From: Candidatus Micrarchaeota archaeon RBG_16_49_10 | GTDB lineage: Archaea; Aenigmatarchaeota; Aenigmatarchaeia; CG10238-14 | Direction of reading: 5' to 3' | Assembly: GCA_001784635.1 (NCBI GenBank) | Contig: MFRS01000025.1 | Coordinates: forward strand, 843 to 16,749 | Length of the DNA stretch: 15,907 nucleotides | Shown here: positions 1 to 6,932 of the stretch, in pieces | Position numbering within the stretch: position 1 is the first letter of the stretch | How the letters are laid out: each line of letters begins with the position of its first letter | Notes under the pieces: model-generated | Seen by the model: only the letters and a program-made list of their open reading frames with translations | The model's database searches: none | Told to the model about the DNA's origin: nothing | Position numbers and translations under genes: made by a program

Positions 1-1078
1 AATGTCCAGCGAGGTGCAGATTCAGAACTACGCCGCCTCAATCGCCAGGAGGATTGGGAGGCAGATAACCACGCTCGACCCGCTCTTGGACGCACACCTC
101 GTCTCAGGCGACAGGGTGAATGCAACCCTGTTCCCGATATCATCGAAGGGGAACACAATCACGATTAGGAAGTTCAGGAGGAAGCCCTGGACGATAACAG
201 ATCTCATAGACACCAAGACGATTAGCACGGAGGTCACAGCGCTGATATGGCTGGCGACGGAGTATGAGATGAACACGCTCGTCTCCGGCGGCACTGGCTC
301 TGGGAAGACTACATTCCTAAACTGCCTCACGCCGTTCATCCCCCCAAACCAGAGGGTGATAAGCATAGAGGACACTCAGGAGCTGAACCTGCCGAAGTTC
401 CTCCACTGGGTGCCGATGACAGTGAGGGAGCCCAACCCTGAGGGCGAGGGCGCGGTGGAGATGATAGACCTGCTGGTGAACAGCCTGAGGATGAGGCCGG
501 ACAGGATAATAGTCGGCGAGATAAGGAGGGAGAGGCAGGCCGAGGTGCTCTTCGAGGCGATGCACACCGGGCACAGCGTCTATGCGACGCTTCATGCTGA
601 TACGGCCGAGCAGACATTCAGGAGGCTCGTCAACCCGCCGATAAACGTGCCCGCCACCCTGCTTGAGGCGCTGGACCTGGTCATAGTCATGTTCCGAGAC
701 AGGAAGACAGGCAAGAGGAGGGTATACGAGGTCGCAGAGTTCATACCCCAGAGCGAGCAGTCGATAAAGGTCGAGTCGTCCGTCAAGCTGCTCTACAGCT
801 GGAAGGCGCAGACCGATGAGATAGAGAAGAAGGGTGAGAGCTACAGGCTCCTCGAGAAGCTGAAGATGCACACCGGGATGACGGACGATGAGGTGGCGAA
901 GGATTTGACGGAGAAGCAGGACATCCTGAGGTGGTTGTGCGCGCACAAGGTGAACACGGTGGATGCGGTCGGGAAGGTCATAGCCGAATACTACCGCGAC
1001 CCGAAAACTGTCATGGACGTAGTGAAGGCTGACGAGAGCCCAGAGAAGATAGTCCCGAAAGAACTTCTGGTGGTCTGA
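1..1078 (+). CDS. Type IV pilus/archaellum-type secretion ATPase (GspE/VirB11 family), 5' end cut by window
   Basis: This is the C-terminal 358 residues of a hexameric secretion ATPase that powers assembly of type IV pilus-like filaments at the inner face of the membrane. Numbering from the first visible Met: Walker A GGTGSGKT at 96-103, Asp box SIEDTQEL at 121-128, Walker B region DRIIVGEIR at 167-175, His box TGHSVYATLHAD at 189-200. The segment before Walker A (PLLDAHL...GDRVNAT, 27-42) is the end of the N-terminal domain, which in archaeal members is much longer, so the visible Met at base 2 is almost certainly internal and the gene begins upstream of the window. About 110 residues follow the usual core as a charged C-terminal extension. 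The stop overlaps the next start by one base, indicating an operon with the two platform proteins. Archaellum FlaI versus adhesive-pilus ATPase cannot be separated here, but the paired platform genes favour a Tad/pilus-like machine. Confidence 0.93.
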   Translation, partial: MSSEVQIQNYAASIARRIGRQITTLDPLLDAHLVSGDRVNATLFPISSKGNTITIRKFRRKPWTITDLIDTKTISTEVTALIWLATEYEMNTLVSGGTGSGKTTFLNCLTPFIPPNQRVISIEDTQELNLPKFLHWVPMTVREPNPEGEGAVEMIDLLVNSLRMRPDRIIVGEIRRERQAEVLFEAMHTGHSVYATLHADTAEQTFRRLVNPPINVPATLLEALDLVIVMFRDRKTGKRRVYEVAEFIPQSEQSIKVESSVKLLYSWKAQTDEIEKKGESYRLLEKLKMHTGMTDDEVAKDLTEKQDILRWLCAHKVNTVDAVGKVIAEYYRDPKTVMDVVKADESPEKIVPKELLVV

Positions 1079-1956
1079 TGAGAATACCGATGACACCCTT
1101 CCCTCCCAAGATGATGAGGAGGATTTCCTTCCGCTTCGAGAGGCTCGGCACCCTTCTGCTGAAGTTCTTCCCTGGCTTGGACGAGCAGCTCAAGCAGGCC
1201 GAGATAGAGATGAAGGCCAAGTACTACCTCACGATTGCCGCGTTTTCCTCTTTGTTCTGGCTCTTCATGCTCAACTTCCTGCTCTTCGGGCTGGCTGCCT
1301 TTGCCGGCGACCCCACTATCTACACTTCCATGGCTTTGTACGTCTCCGTCATCCCGCTCTTCACGTTCTTCTTCATCATAAGCTACCCCCGCATCCAGGT
1401 AAGCAAGAGGGTGAGGGAGTTCGACAGGAACCTGCCATTCGCGATAAGGCACCTGCTGGTGCAGGTCAAGTCCGGAGTCCCTCTCTTCCAGGGCCTCGTG
1501 TCCGTCTCGGAGGGCGACTATGGGCCGATATCGACGGAGTTCAAGAAGGCGGTGAAGAACATCTCGACCGGCATGTCGGAGTCTGAGGCCTTGGAGCGGC
1601 TCGGCTACCACAACCCTTCCATGTACTTCCGCAGGTCCATCTGGCAGATAATAAACACCTTCAAGTCCGGCGCCAACCTCTCGCAGACGCTTGAGGCGAT
1701 GGTCGAAAACCTGACCAACGAGCAGAAGGTGATGATAAGGAAGTACGGCTCGCAGCTCAACCCGATGGCGATGATGTACATGATGGTCGCAGTCATAATC
1801 CCCAGCCTGGGCATAACCTTCATAATCATCATGTCCTCCTTCTCTGGCTTCGTCGTCACCAAGTCCATATTCTGGTCGATACTCGGGTTCATCACGTTCT
1901 TCCAGTTCATGTTCGTTGGCCTGATCAAGAACAGGAGGCCGCCGGTGGAGATATGA
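1078..1956 (+). CDS. GspF/TadC-type pilus assembly platform membrane protein (first of two)
   Basis: Inner-membrane platform protein that anchors the pilus ATPase and drives subunit extrusion. The 292 residues show four hydrophobic segments at about 51-75, 85-104, 231-252 and 262-282, with a cytoplasmic helical GspF domain between the second and third pairs (about 113-225, containing LPFAIRHLLVQVKSGVPL and a SGANLSQTLEAM motif). This is the usual GspF/TadC arrangement. The ATG shares its A with the TGA of the ATPase gene, and the end overlaps the next gene by four bases (ATGA), so the three genes are translationally coupled. Codons are GC-ending with AGG for nearly all arginines, like the rest of the operon. 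The fold assignment is confident; the filament type is inferred. Confidence 0.88.
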   Translation: MRIPMTPFPPKMMRRISFRFERLGTLLLKFFPGLDEQLKQAEIEMKAKYYLTIAAFSSLFWLFMLNFLLFGLAAFAGDPTIYTSMALYVSVIPLFTFFFIISYPRIQVSKRVREFDRNLPFAIRHLLVQVKSGVPLFQGLVSVSEGDYGPISTEFKKAVKNISTGMSESEALERLGYHNPSMYFRRSIWQIINTFKSGANLSQTLEAMVENLTNEQKVMIRKYGSQLNPMAMMYMMVAVIIPSLGITFIIIMSSFSGFVVTKSIFWSILGFITFFQFMFVGLIKNRRPPVEI

Positions 1957-2933
1957 GCTTTTACGCGAAGTTCTATTGGCTGATGCCGAAAGGCTACAGG
2001 AGATGGCTAGCCGACAAGCTGAGGTGCGGCGGGATGAAGGCCAAGCCCGAGGAGTACGGGGGCTTTGCCATATTCTTCTCAATCATACTTGGCCTCACGG
2101 TCTTCACGATGGCACTATTCTTCGAGCTGGAGACGAAGCTGGCGATAGCCGCGGGCTTCGGGATGTTCATAGTCTTCCAGTTCCTCTCGATGTCCTCCGT
2201 GGTCATGGCGGTCGACAGGAGGGCCAAGCACACCGAGGAGATACTACCCGACGCGCTGATACTGATGTCCTCCAACATAAAGTCCGGCCTCACGCCTGAC
2301 AGGGCGCTGCTGATGTCGGCGAGGGACGAGTTCGGCCCGTTCGGGGAGGAGCTAAGGAAGGCCGCGAAGCAGGTGATAGCGGGGAAGAACCTTGAGGAGG
2401 CGATGAAGGAGATCCCTAAGAACATAGAGTCGAGGATACTCAAGAGGACGGTGGACCTGCTGGAGGAGGGAATAAAGCAGGGAGGGAACCTTGTCAACCT
2501 TTTGGACACCTTGGCCAACGACATAAGGCAGACCAAGATACTCAGGAAGGAAGTGAGCTCGTTCGTGTTGATGTACGTCATATTCATCTTCTTCGCCGTC
2601 GGGATAGGCGCACCATTACTCTTTGCGATATCATCTTACCTCGTGAGGACGATGGCCGAGATTTCAGGCGCTCTCAATGTCGGCGACTCAGTGGCGGTGA
2701 GCGGGTCGCGGATGATGAAGTTCCAGATAACCAGCATAGACTCGAGCTTCCTGATGCTCTACTCCGTACTAGCGCTATCGGTGAACTCGATATTCGGTGG
2801 GATTCTGATAGGGGTCGTCCAGGAGGGGACGGCCAAGGGCGGTTTGAAGTACATACCCATGCTGCTGCTGGTGAGCATATCCATCTACTTCGCGACCAGG
2901 TATGCGGTCATGAACGCGCTGGCGATCTTCTAG
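1953..2933 (+). CDS. GspF/TadC-type pilus assembly platform membrane protein (second of two)
   Basis: A second, distinct platform protein of 326 residues. Hydrophobic segments lie at about 36-57, 63-86, 201-230, 265-290 and 300-324; the cytoplasmic GspF-like helical domain is about 90-200 (LPDALILMSSNIKSGLTP, then EEGIKQGGNLVNLLDTLAND). It has the hallmark pair of helical hairpins but is longer than its partner because of a roughly 35-residue loop (about 231-264) between C-terminal membrane segments. Two tandem platform genes after one ATPase resemble TadB/TadC organisation and many archaeal pilus loci, as opposed to a single FlaJ in archaella. Start chosen for the ATGA overlap with the upstream stop. 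No pilin or prepilin peptidase gene follows; the next gene is AT-richer and unrelated. Confidence 0.87.
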   Translation: MSFYAKFYWLMPKGYRRWLADKLRCGGMKAKPEEYGGFAIFFSIILGLTVFTMALFFELETKLAIAAGFGMFIVFQFLSMSSVVMAVDRRAKHTEEILPDALILMSSNIKSGLTPDRALLMSARDEFGPFGEELRKAAKQVIAGKNLEEAMKEIPKNIESRILKRTVDLLEEGIKQGGNLVNLLDTLANDIRQTKILRKEVSSFVLMYVIFIFFAVGIGAPLLFAISSYLVRTMAEISGALNVGDSVAVSGSRMMKFQITSIDSSFLMLYSVLALSVNSIFGGILIGVVQEGTAKGGLKYIPMLLLVSISIYFATRYAVMNALAIF

Positions 2934-2959
2934 CCCGCTTGCAAATAGGCAAGGCCCGA

Positions 2960-2970
2960 TTTATTTTTCT
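2960..2970 (+). terminator. Oligo-T tract after the pilus operon
   Basis: A T-rich run (TTTATTTTTCT) lies 27 bases after the stop of the second platform gene. Archaeal RNA polymerase commonly terminates at T-rich tracts without a strong hairpin; none is evident here. Assignment is by position and composition only. Confidence 0.4.
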
Positions 2971-2991
2971 ATCCAGTAGGAAAAACAAAGG

Positions 2992-3003
2992 ATAAAAATT
3001 TTA
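2992..3003 (+). promoter_or_regulatory. TATA box for the gene at 3021
   Basis: The run ATAAAAATTTTA is centred about 24 bases before the ATG at 3021, in an AT-rich spacer. This is the archaeal TATA-to-start distance expected for a leaderless or nearly leaderless transcript; no Shine-Dalgarno sequence precedes the ATG. Confidence 0.5.
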
Positions 3004-3020
3004 TTTATCATCTTTATTTC

Positions 3021-3635
3021 ATGCGTTCTTATGACAATGGGGAAATTCTATACGATTCATACGTTCTTGGTAAAACTAGAAACGGTAGACACTATAGACT
3101 TGGCCATTTAAATCCAGGAGGCATATTTTTAGTCCCATCCCTCGAACAATTAGAGCCTTATTTTGAAGCGGCTGAAACAACAAGGTCTTCTATACAACAT
3201 ATATGTGTTCCTTGTGTAGTTGGGGAAAAAAGAGAAAGGGCTACTTATAGAGCCAGAGTGCTGATACCGCCAGCATTAACTGAACAGAATAGTCTATTCT
3301 TAACTGGCTTACTTATCCCAAATGTTAGTATCGCGTATGCTATTGAAGGTGAAGGATCAAGACCTGCCGGATATATACTGAAATCACCATACCTTGGATC
3401 TCAATACTTATATACGCCCAAAAATAGATTACTGGAAGATTTACCGGTAGATGCTAGACATCAAGCTATAATAGTTGAAGTTTTCAGAGACGAGAAAAGG
3501 AGGCCGAGAGTCGTTGTTTTGGAAAAAAGAAACTCCCACGAAAGTCCAACACTCTTTTTCCAAAACGAAGAAGCATTGGAAGCCATCACAGAACTATCGC
3601 ATAGAATGTGGTGGAATCAAAAGGATGTCAAATAG
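3021..3635 (+). CDS. Unrecognised 204-residue protein in AT-richer block
   Basis: I do not recognise this protein. It is soluble-looking, with no signal peptide and no clear membrane segment; a mildly hydrophobic stretch (FLTGLLIPNVSIAYAI) occurs near residue 95. Two cysteines form CVPC near residue 62-65. The sequence alternates basic and beta-like segments (VVVLEKR near the C-terminus). Base composition and codon choice differ plainly from the preceding pilus operon: arginine is largely AGA instead of AGG and third positions are A/T-rich, suggesting a different origin or weaker constraint. It probably starts a new transcript from the TATA-like box upstream. The 3' end overlaps a small ORF starting at 3625 by 11 bases. 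Confidence 0.7.
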   Translation: MRSYDNGEILYDSYVLGKTRNGRHYRLGHLNPGGIFLVPSLEQLEPYFEAAETTRSSIQHICVPCVVGEKRERATYRARVLIPPALTEQNSLFLTGLLIPNVSIAYAIEGEGSRPAGYILKSPYLGSQYLYTPKNRLLEDLPVDARHQAIIVEVFRDEKRRPRVVVLEKRNSHESPTLFFQNEEALEAITELSHRMWWNQKDVK

Positions 3636-3804
3636 AATGCCTGAAAACCCGCCTTACGAAATGGTCACCAATTTGACACCGCTAGACGACCTTTGTGATA
3701 TGATAACACCCACAGTTTTTGCCCAAATGAGGCCGCAAATAAAAGCATTGACTAAGAAAAATCCGGTACTAGTATACGGGCCAATATCGAACACTTTCCC
3801 CTAA
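3625..3804 (+). CDS. Small unrecognised 59-residue ORF overlapping the previous gene
   Basis: This frame is open much further upstream inside the previous gene, but the plausible starts are ATG at 3625 (59 residues, 11-base overlap) or ATG at 3637 (55 residues, just after the upstream stop). An AAAAGG-like purine stretch precedes 3625. The protein (MSNRMPENPPYEMV...) contains a leucine/aspartate-rich middle and ends VYGPISNTFP. No family is recognised. Coding status rests on its position in a compact head-to-tail series and on the frame staying open past the stop of the upstream gene; it could instead be a decayed fragment. Confidence 0.4.
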   Translation: MSNRMPENPPYEMVTNLTPLDDLCDMITPTVFAQMRPQIKALTKKNPVLVYGPISNTFP

Positions 3805-3815
3805 GAAGATGCGAT

Positions 3816-3826
3816 GAAATTTATTG
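3816..3826 (+). promoter_or_regulatory. TATA-like box for the gene at 3849
   Basis: GAAATTTATTG is centred about 28 bases before the ATG at 3849, and no Shine-Dalgarno motif lies between them. The distance matches a leaderless archaeal transcript and is the same as at other genes in this window. Confidence 0.45.
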
Positions 3827-3848
3827 CTTTTGTTTCCCAATTCCTTTT

Positions 3849-4103
3849 ATGCCGACTTTGAGGGAGCTGCTAGATTCCCATCCAAGCGACAGCGTAATTT
3901 ACCACTCAATCCACACCAATTATCTCAAGCCTTATTTGGATGTCAGCCTTGAAGTCCCCGACGGCGACTTGCCATTCGGGTACGGATGGATTAAAGTGAG
4001 GGACGGTTTGATCGAGGTCCGCTACATCCGGGAATTTGGCACACTGGAGATTTCCAGATGTCAAGCAAGACTGCCCTTGCCGCTTCGAAATCAGAAGATA
4101 TAA
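3849..4103 (+). CDS. Small unrecognised 84-residue protein
   Basis: Hypothetical protein, not recognised. It reads as a small soluble alpha/beta protein: an N-terminal helix (PTLRELLDSH), then alternating hydrophobic and charged stretches that look like beta strands (LDVSLEVPDGD, GWIKVRDGLIEVRYI, FGTLEISRCQARL). No membrane segment, no metal motif. The start is supported by a TATA-like box about 28 bases upstream. Its TAA stop lies inside the TATA box of the next gene, so the two are probably transcribed from separate promoters despite being adjacent. Confidence 0.6.
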   Translation: MPTLRELLDSHPSDSVIYHSIHTNYLKPYLDVSLEVPDGDLPFGYGWIKVRDGLIEVRYIREFGTLEISRCQARLPLPLRNQKI

Positions 4104-4107
4104 AAGG
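4099..4107 (+). promoter_or_regulatory. Strong TATA box for the kinase-like gene
   Basis: TATAAAAGG begins 30 bases before the ATG at 4129 and contains the stop codon of the upstream gene. It is one of the clearest TATA boxes in the window and predicts a transcript starting at or within a few bases of the ATG (leaderless). Confidence 0.65.
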
Positions 4108-4128
4108 TTCACATAGCATTTCTAGACT

Positions 4129-5301
4129 ATGAGGGCCATATCCCCTGACAATTTGTATTATTTGGGCAGAGGGAGGGCCTCTGTTGTATACAGGGATCAG
4201 GGAACAGGCAATGCCATCAAGGTCTTCAAACCTGGCCTATTAAGCACAGTATTATGCTGGCTTATTGATGGAATTGGATACCCGTACGCGCATAATGAAG
4301 ATGCCTTACTTTCAGCGAAAGCAAAGAGAGGGGTAATGAATGGTGCCAGCTTGTTTTTGTTCGGCGAGAGAAGGTTTGCCGGAGCTATGGACGCTGTAAA
4401 TGTGGATGGAAGGTACGGCTTGGAATTGGAATACGTTGACGGAAGAATCCCGGCAACGCGCGATGAGAGAGATTCGGTAAGTGAATTTTTATCGGAAACA
4501 TACCATGGCCTTAGAGGGGCTGGAATAACTTATTCGAGCATAAACCCAACATTTTTAAGCGTAAACCCAAGGAGACATAGGGGCTGGGGAGATGTCAGAT
4601 TAACCGATAAGAACCCCGTTGTGATAGACTGTGAGCCAAGTATTCCCCATTTTATAACATGGACAGAACTTGTCACCTTTGACGGCGTGGACTTGCGGGT
4701 TCTGGAACCATGGTATTCAGATAACAGGACAGCCATCAAAAATAGAATTGGAACGCCCGATACCCAAAAGCTAGACGGGGACCTAGAGGAATACAGGGCT
4801 CACGCTGCAAAATGGAGGGACTCAGAACCCACGTATGCCATGAGGATAGAGGCTTACAGAAACCAAAGGCAGGACGATTTTCTTGGCATGCTTCATAGAG
4901 GAATCCAAAGATATGTGGATGATGGACGGATAAGGTCGGAGGACGTCCAAAAATATTTTGAAAGAGCTAACGTTATAGGTGAGCCAATAAAAGGGTTTTT
5001 GACCCATCTTTCAATATCATTACTAACCCCTACTGGTGTTGGAACACTTTTGGGGATGGTTGCGAGGCCAGCGTCGACAGTCCTGCTTAGAAACCTTACT
5101 GATGACGATGCCAGAAGACAGGTACACTCCAACTGGGTGGCTCTGTTTTCGATACCGCCTTTCGGCGTTGGCACTTTTGCGGGTTATCCGCTGGCTACTT
5201 TAAGCCGAGCCACCCTGTCAGGGGACTGGAAAACGGTGAATCTTTATAGAATAATACTTGGCCAATATTTACACGAAAAGAAAAACAGAACTCAATCCTA
5301 G
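4129..5301 (+). CDS. Protein-kinase-fold protein with degenerate active site and hydrophobic C-terminus
   Basis: The N-terminal half looks like a protein kinase fold: glycine-rich loop LGRGRASVVY at 12-21, a beta-3 type lysine in AIKVFKPG (Lys31), a hinge-like ELEYVDGRIP at 99-108, a catalytic-loop-like stretch GITYSSINPTFLSV at 132-144, and VVIDCEP at 164-170 in the place of the DFG segment. The usual HxD/HGD catalytic Asp appears replaced (YSS), while the metal-binding Asp (Asp167) seems kept, so this may be a pseudokinase or an atypical kinase. The C-terminal part has two hydrophobic, glycine-rich segments at about 288-312 and 336-358 that could be membrane-embedded, recalling the kinase-plus-membrane-helix plan of UbiB/ABC1 proteins, without clear homology. 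It is convergent with the EamA gene (14 bases between stops). Kinase-fold assignment is from motifs alone. Confidence 0.62.
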   Translation: MRAISPDNLYYLGRGRASVVYRDQGTGNAIKVFKPGLLSTVLCWLIDGIGYPYAHNEDALLSAKAKRGVMNGASLFLFGERRFAGAMDAVNVDGRYGLELEYVDGRIPATRDERDSVSEFLSETYHGLRGAGITYSSINPTFLSVNPRRHRGWGDVRLTDKNPVVIDCEPSIPHFITWTELVTFDGVDLRVLEPWYSDNRTAIKNRIGTPDTQKLDGDLEEYRAHAAKWRDSEPTYAMRIEAYRNQRQDDFLGMLHRGIQRYVDDGRIRSEDVQKYFERANVIGEPIKGFLTHLSISLLTPTGVGTLLGMVARPASTVLLRNLTDDDARRQVHSNWVALFSIPPFGVGTFAGYPLATLSRATLSGDWKTVNLYRIILGQYLHEKKNRTQS

Positions 5302-5315
5302 GTCATCATCATCCG

Positions 5316-6188
5316 TCAGACGTCGCTCCTCTGCACCATGATTGCGCTAGCCACCGTTATCACCACACCGATCGCCTGCACCAATGACATAGTCTCGCTC
5401 AATATGAACAACCCACCAACGAGGACGAAGATTGACGTCATGTTGTTCATGAGGGTGAAGTAGGATGCGCTGGAAGACGCGATGGCCTTCCCGAGGAATA
5501 TGGAGAGCAGGGCGTAGAACACAGATGCAGTTGCTATATACTTAATGTTCTTGAAGTCAAGGACAGCCGCAGTTGTGAAGTCTTTGGCGAGGAGAGGGGT
5601 TATTATCATTAAGAAGGTAAGGGCGGCAATCGGTCTTATAGCCCCCGAAAACTCCGGCCTGAACTTGCCGGCAAGGAATTTTGTCGTAATGGCTCCACCG
5701 GAAAAGAGGAATGCCGCGATAATAACCAAGATATCCCCAAGCTTTGGTATCATCATCCTTCCATTAGTTGATATCAGGTAAGCGCCCATAAGGAAGACGG
5801 TCATGAAAATAACCTTTTTTTTGGTCATCTTTTCGCTCAGGAATATCATCGAAAGGAGCGGGGTGAATATGATGGTCGTCTTTACGAGGAAGCCATAGTT
5901 AATCGACGATGTAAGCTTGAGGCTCTGATTAGACACAATGTTGGCGATTGCAAGCACAAGGCCGAGCATAAGGATTGTTTTCCCGCTCTTCCAGTTGACC
6001 TTCTTCACGTCCTTCCTCAGGAAGAGGGCTATGTACGGGATTAGAATTAGGCTTGTCAGAAGAGCGGCCTGGAGGTTGAGCATCAGCGGGTCGAGCCCGG
6101 CGTTGAGCGCAATCTTAGTAGCAAGTATGTTGCACGCCCAGAAGAGGGAGAAGAGCAGGTTGTAGAGCAGCTTCCTATCCATTCCCAT
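5316..6188 (-). CDS. EamA/DMT-superfamily membrane transporter
   Basis: Membrane transporter of the drug/metabolite transporter superfamily: about ten hydrophobic helices in two five-helix repeats, the second beginning near the LGDILVIIAAFLFSGGAITTKF segment. It probably exports or imports a small organic metabolite; the substrate cannot be read from sequence. The frame stays open upstream to 6359, but I chose the ATG at 6188 (290 residues, typical family length); a second ATG at 6182 is equally possible. The upstream extension would run through the divergent promoter and add an atypical hydrophobic segment. A minus-strand TATA-like box at 6223-6232 supports the shorter start. It is divergent from the small membrane protein at 6286. 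Confidence 0.85.
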   Translation of the reverse strand: MGMDRKLLYNLLFSLFWACNILATKIALNAGLDPLMLNLQAALLTSLILIPYIALFLRKDVKKVNWKSGKTILMLGLVLAIANIVSNQSLKLTSSINYGFLVKTTIIFTPLLSMIFLSEKMTKKKVIFMTVFLMGAYLISTNGRMMIPKLGDILVIIAAFLFSGGAITTKFLAGKFRPEFSGAIRPIAALTFLMIITPLLAKDFTTAAVLDFKNIKYIATASVFYALLSIFLGKAIASSSASYFTLMNNMTSIFVLVGGLFILSETMSLVQAIGVVITVASAIMVQRSDV

Positions 6189-6222
6189 CCCCGATTCCCA
6201 CAGACTACTATTTGGCCGGCCA

Positions 6223-6232
6223 CTATAAAAAA
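6223..6232 (-). promoter_or_regulatory. TATA-like box for the EamA gene
   Basis: Reading the minus strand, TTTTTTATAG lies about 40 bases before the ATG at 6188, predicting a leader of roughly 10-15 bases. It forms a divergent promoter pair with the box at 6255-6266. Confidence 0.45.
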
Positions 6233-6254
6233 CATTTTGCATGGCTGCGTCAAA

Positions 6255-6266
6255 TTTTATATAAAA
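6255..6266 (+). promoter_or_regulatory. TATA box (palindromic) for the small membrane protein at 6286
   Basis: TTTTATATAAAA is a perfect 12-base palindrome centred about 25 bases before the ATG at 6286. As a TATA box it would give a leaderless transcript rightwards. Its symmetry means TBP could bind either way, though the EamA start is too far for leaderless use of this box leftwards. Confidence 0.6.
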
Positions 6267-6285
6267 CCAAACCCAAAGAGATAAT

Positions 6286-6498
6286 ATGCTCGCTGCCATG
6301 AGGAAGATGAGGCCAGTCAAGAAGATAGCCTTCGCCGTCTTGATAGCCTTCGCGGTCATCTGCTTCTGGAGGGGTGGGTGGGGGCTGGTCGACCATTACC
6401 TTCTGCCGCAGAACAAGCTCCTCAGCTACTGGACGTCCCTGTTCATAGGACTCTTCATCCTGATAGTGACTCACTACGCCACCAAGGAGCTCATGTGA
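6286..6498 (+). CDS. Small two-helix membrane protein with WRGxWGLxDxYLLP motif
   Basis: A 70-residue protein with two predicted membrane helices (about 12-28 and 47-64) joined by a short conserved-looking loop, WRGGWGLVDHYLLPQN (28-43). Small proteins of this plan (aromatic-Arg-Gly-x-Trp-Gly-Leu-x-Asp-x-Tyr-Leu-x-Pro between two helices) are, to my recollection, widespread and uncharacterised in archaea and bacteria. The N-terminus is strongly basic (RKMRPVKK), placing it in the cytoplasm by the positive-inside rule. GC-rich codon use matches the core genes. Start supported by the palindromic TATA box upstream. Function unknown. Confidence 0.75.
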   Translation: MLAAMRKMRPVKKIAFAVLIAFAVICFWRGGWGLVDHYLLPQNKLLSYWTSLFIGLFILIVTHYATKELM

Positions 6499-6538
6499 CC
6501 ACATTGCAGAGCCTTATCTCAATCTTGGGAGGGTTGAT

Positions 6539-6583
6539 TTTTCTTGAATATTCGATACACTTCCGCAGACATTTTCTTGAATA
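6539..6583 (+). repeat. Two identical 12-base direct repeats, 33 bases apart, upstream of a regulator gene
   Basis: TTTTCTTGAATA occurs at 6539-6550 and again at 6572-6583, a centre-to-centre distance of 33 bases, close to three helical turns. The first copy runs into the palindrome GAATATTC (6546-6553). They lie in the 137-base gap between the small membrane protein and the winged-helix gene, about 25-65 bases upstream of its likely TATA element. Same-face spacing suggests protein-binding sites; no binding protein is known. Confidence 0.45.
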
Positions 6584-6605
6584 GTCCAAAAGAACCTGAA
6601 TCAAG

Positions 6606-6611
6606 TTTAAG
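6606..6611 (+). promoter_or_regulatory. TATA-like element for the winged-helix gene
   Basis: TTTAAG is centred about 28 bases before the ATG at 6636, the distance seen for other leaderless starts in this window. It is a weak match, and it argues for 6636 over the in-frame ATG at 6612. Confidence 0.3.
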
Positions 6612-6635
6612 ATGAGGGAATCACAAATTATCTTC

Positions 6636-6932
6636 ATGGATATAATAGAGCAGCTTCTCGCCGGCCACAGAAGGGAGAGCGTGGTGGGCTCCAAGACGAG
6701 GAAGGTCTTCGAGAGCATCTGCAGCAAGTGGCCCGCGAACCCATTGGAGGTCGCGTCGAGCCTGGACGAGGAGGGTGACGTCAAGACGCTTTCCGCCAAA
6801 TACCTATACCACTTCAGGAAGCTCAGCGAGTCGGGCCTGATAAGGATGAAGAAGATTGGGAACACCTACGTCGCCTGGCCGACTGACATAGAGAAGCTGA
6901 GGATGATCCACCATATGACGAGGGAGATGTGA
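6636..6932 (+). CDS. Small winged-helix DNA-binding protein
   Basis: A compact basic protein of 98 residues (106 if started at the in-frame ATG 6612) that looks like an ArsR-type or similar winged helix. It has helices around RKVFESICSKWPANPLEVASSL, a recognition-helix candidate SAKYLYHFRKLSESGLI, then a wing-like hairpin MKKIGNTYVAWP and a C-terminal helix. The YLYHFRKLSESGLIRMKKIGNTYVAW stretch is the classic part. No ligand or metal motif is obvious. It is GC-rich like the core genes, yet its stop overlaps the start of the AT-richer FIST gene (TGATG), so the two are probably co-transcribed. It may regulate the cassette that follows; that is inference. Confidence 0.75.
   Translation: MDIIEQLLAGHRRESVVGSKTRKVFESICSKWPANPLEVASSLDEEGDVKTLSAKYLYHFRKLSESGLIRMKKIGNTYVAWPTDIEKLRMIHHMTREM

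Noticed and set aside
317..1096. Long minus-strand open frame opposite the pilus ATPase
   Set aside because: It mirrors a high-GC gene with clear Walker motifs; its translation is rich in Leu, His, Arg and Pro without any domain, as expected of an antisense shadow.
991..2082. 363-codon minus-strand frame opposite the first platform gene
   Set aside because: Very biased composition (Arg, Glu, His, Tyr) and no motif; the plus strand carries a well-formed GspF protein with overlapping operon junctions.
1976..2299. Plus-strand frame inside the second platform gene
   Set aside because: Alternative-frame shadow with low-complexity Arg/His/Gly content.
6189..6359. 57-residue N-terminal extension of the EamA protein
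   Set aside because: It would cross the divergent promoter and the start of the opposite gene; the shorter start gives the usual family length.
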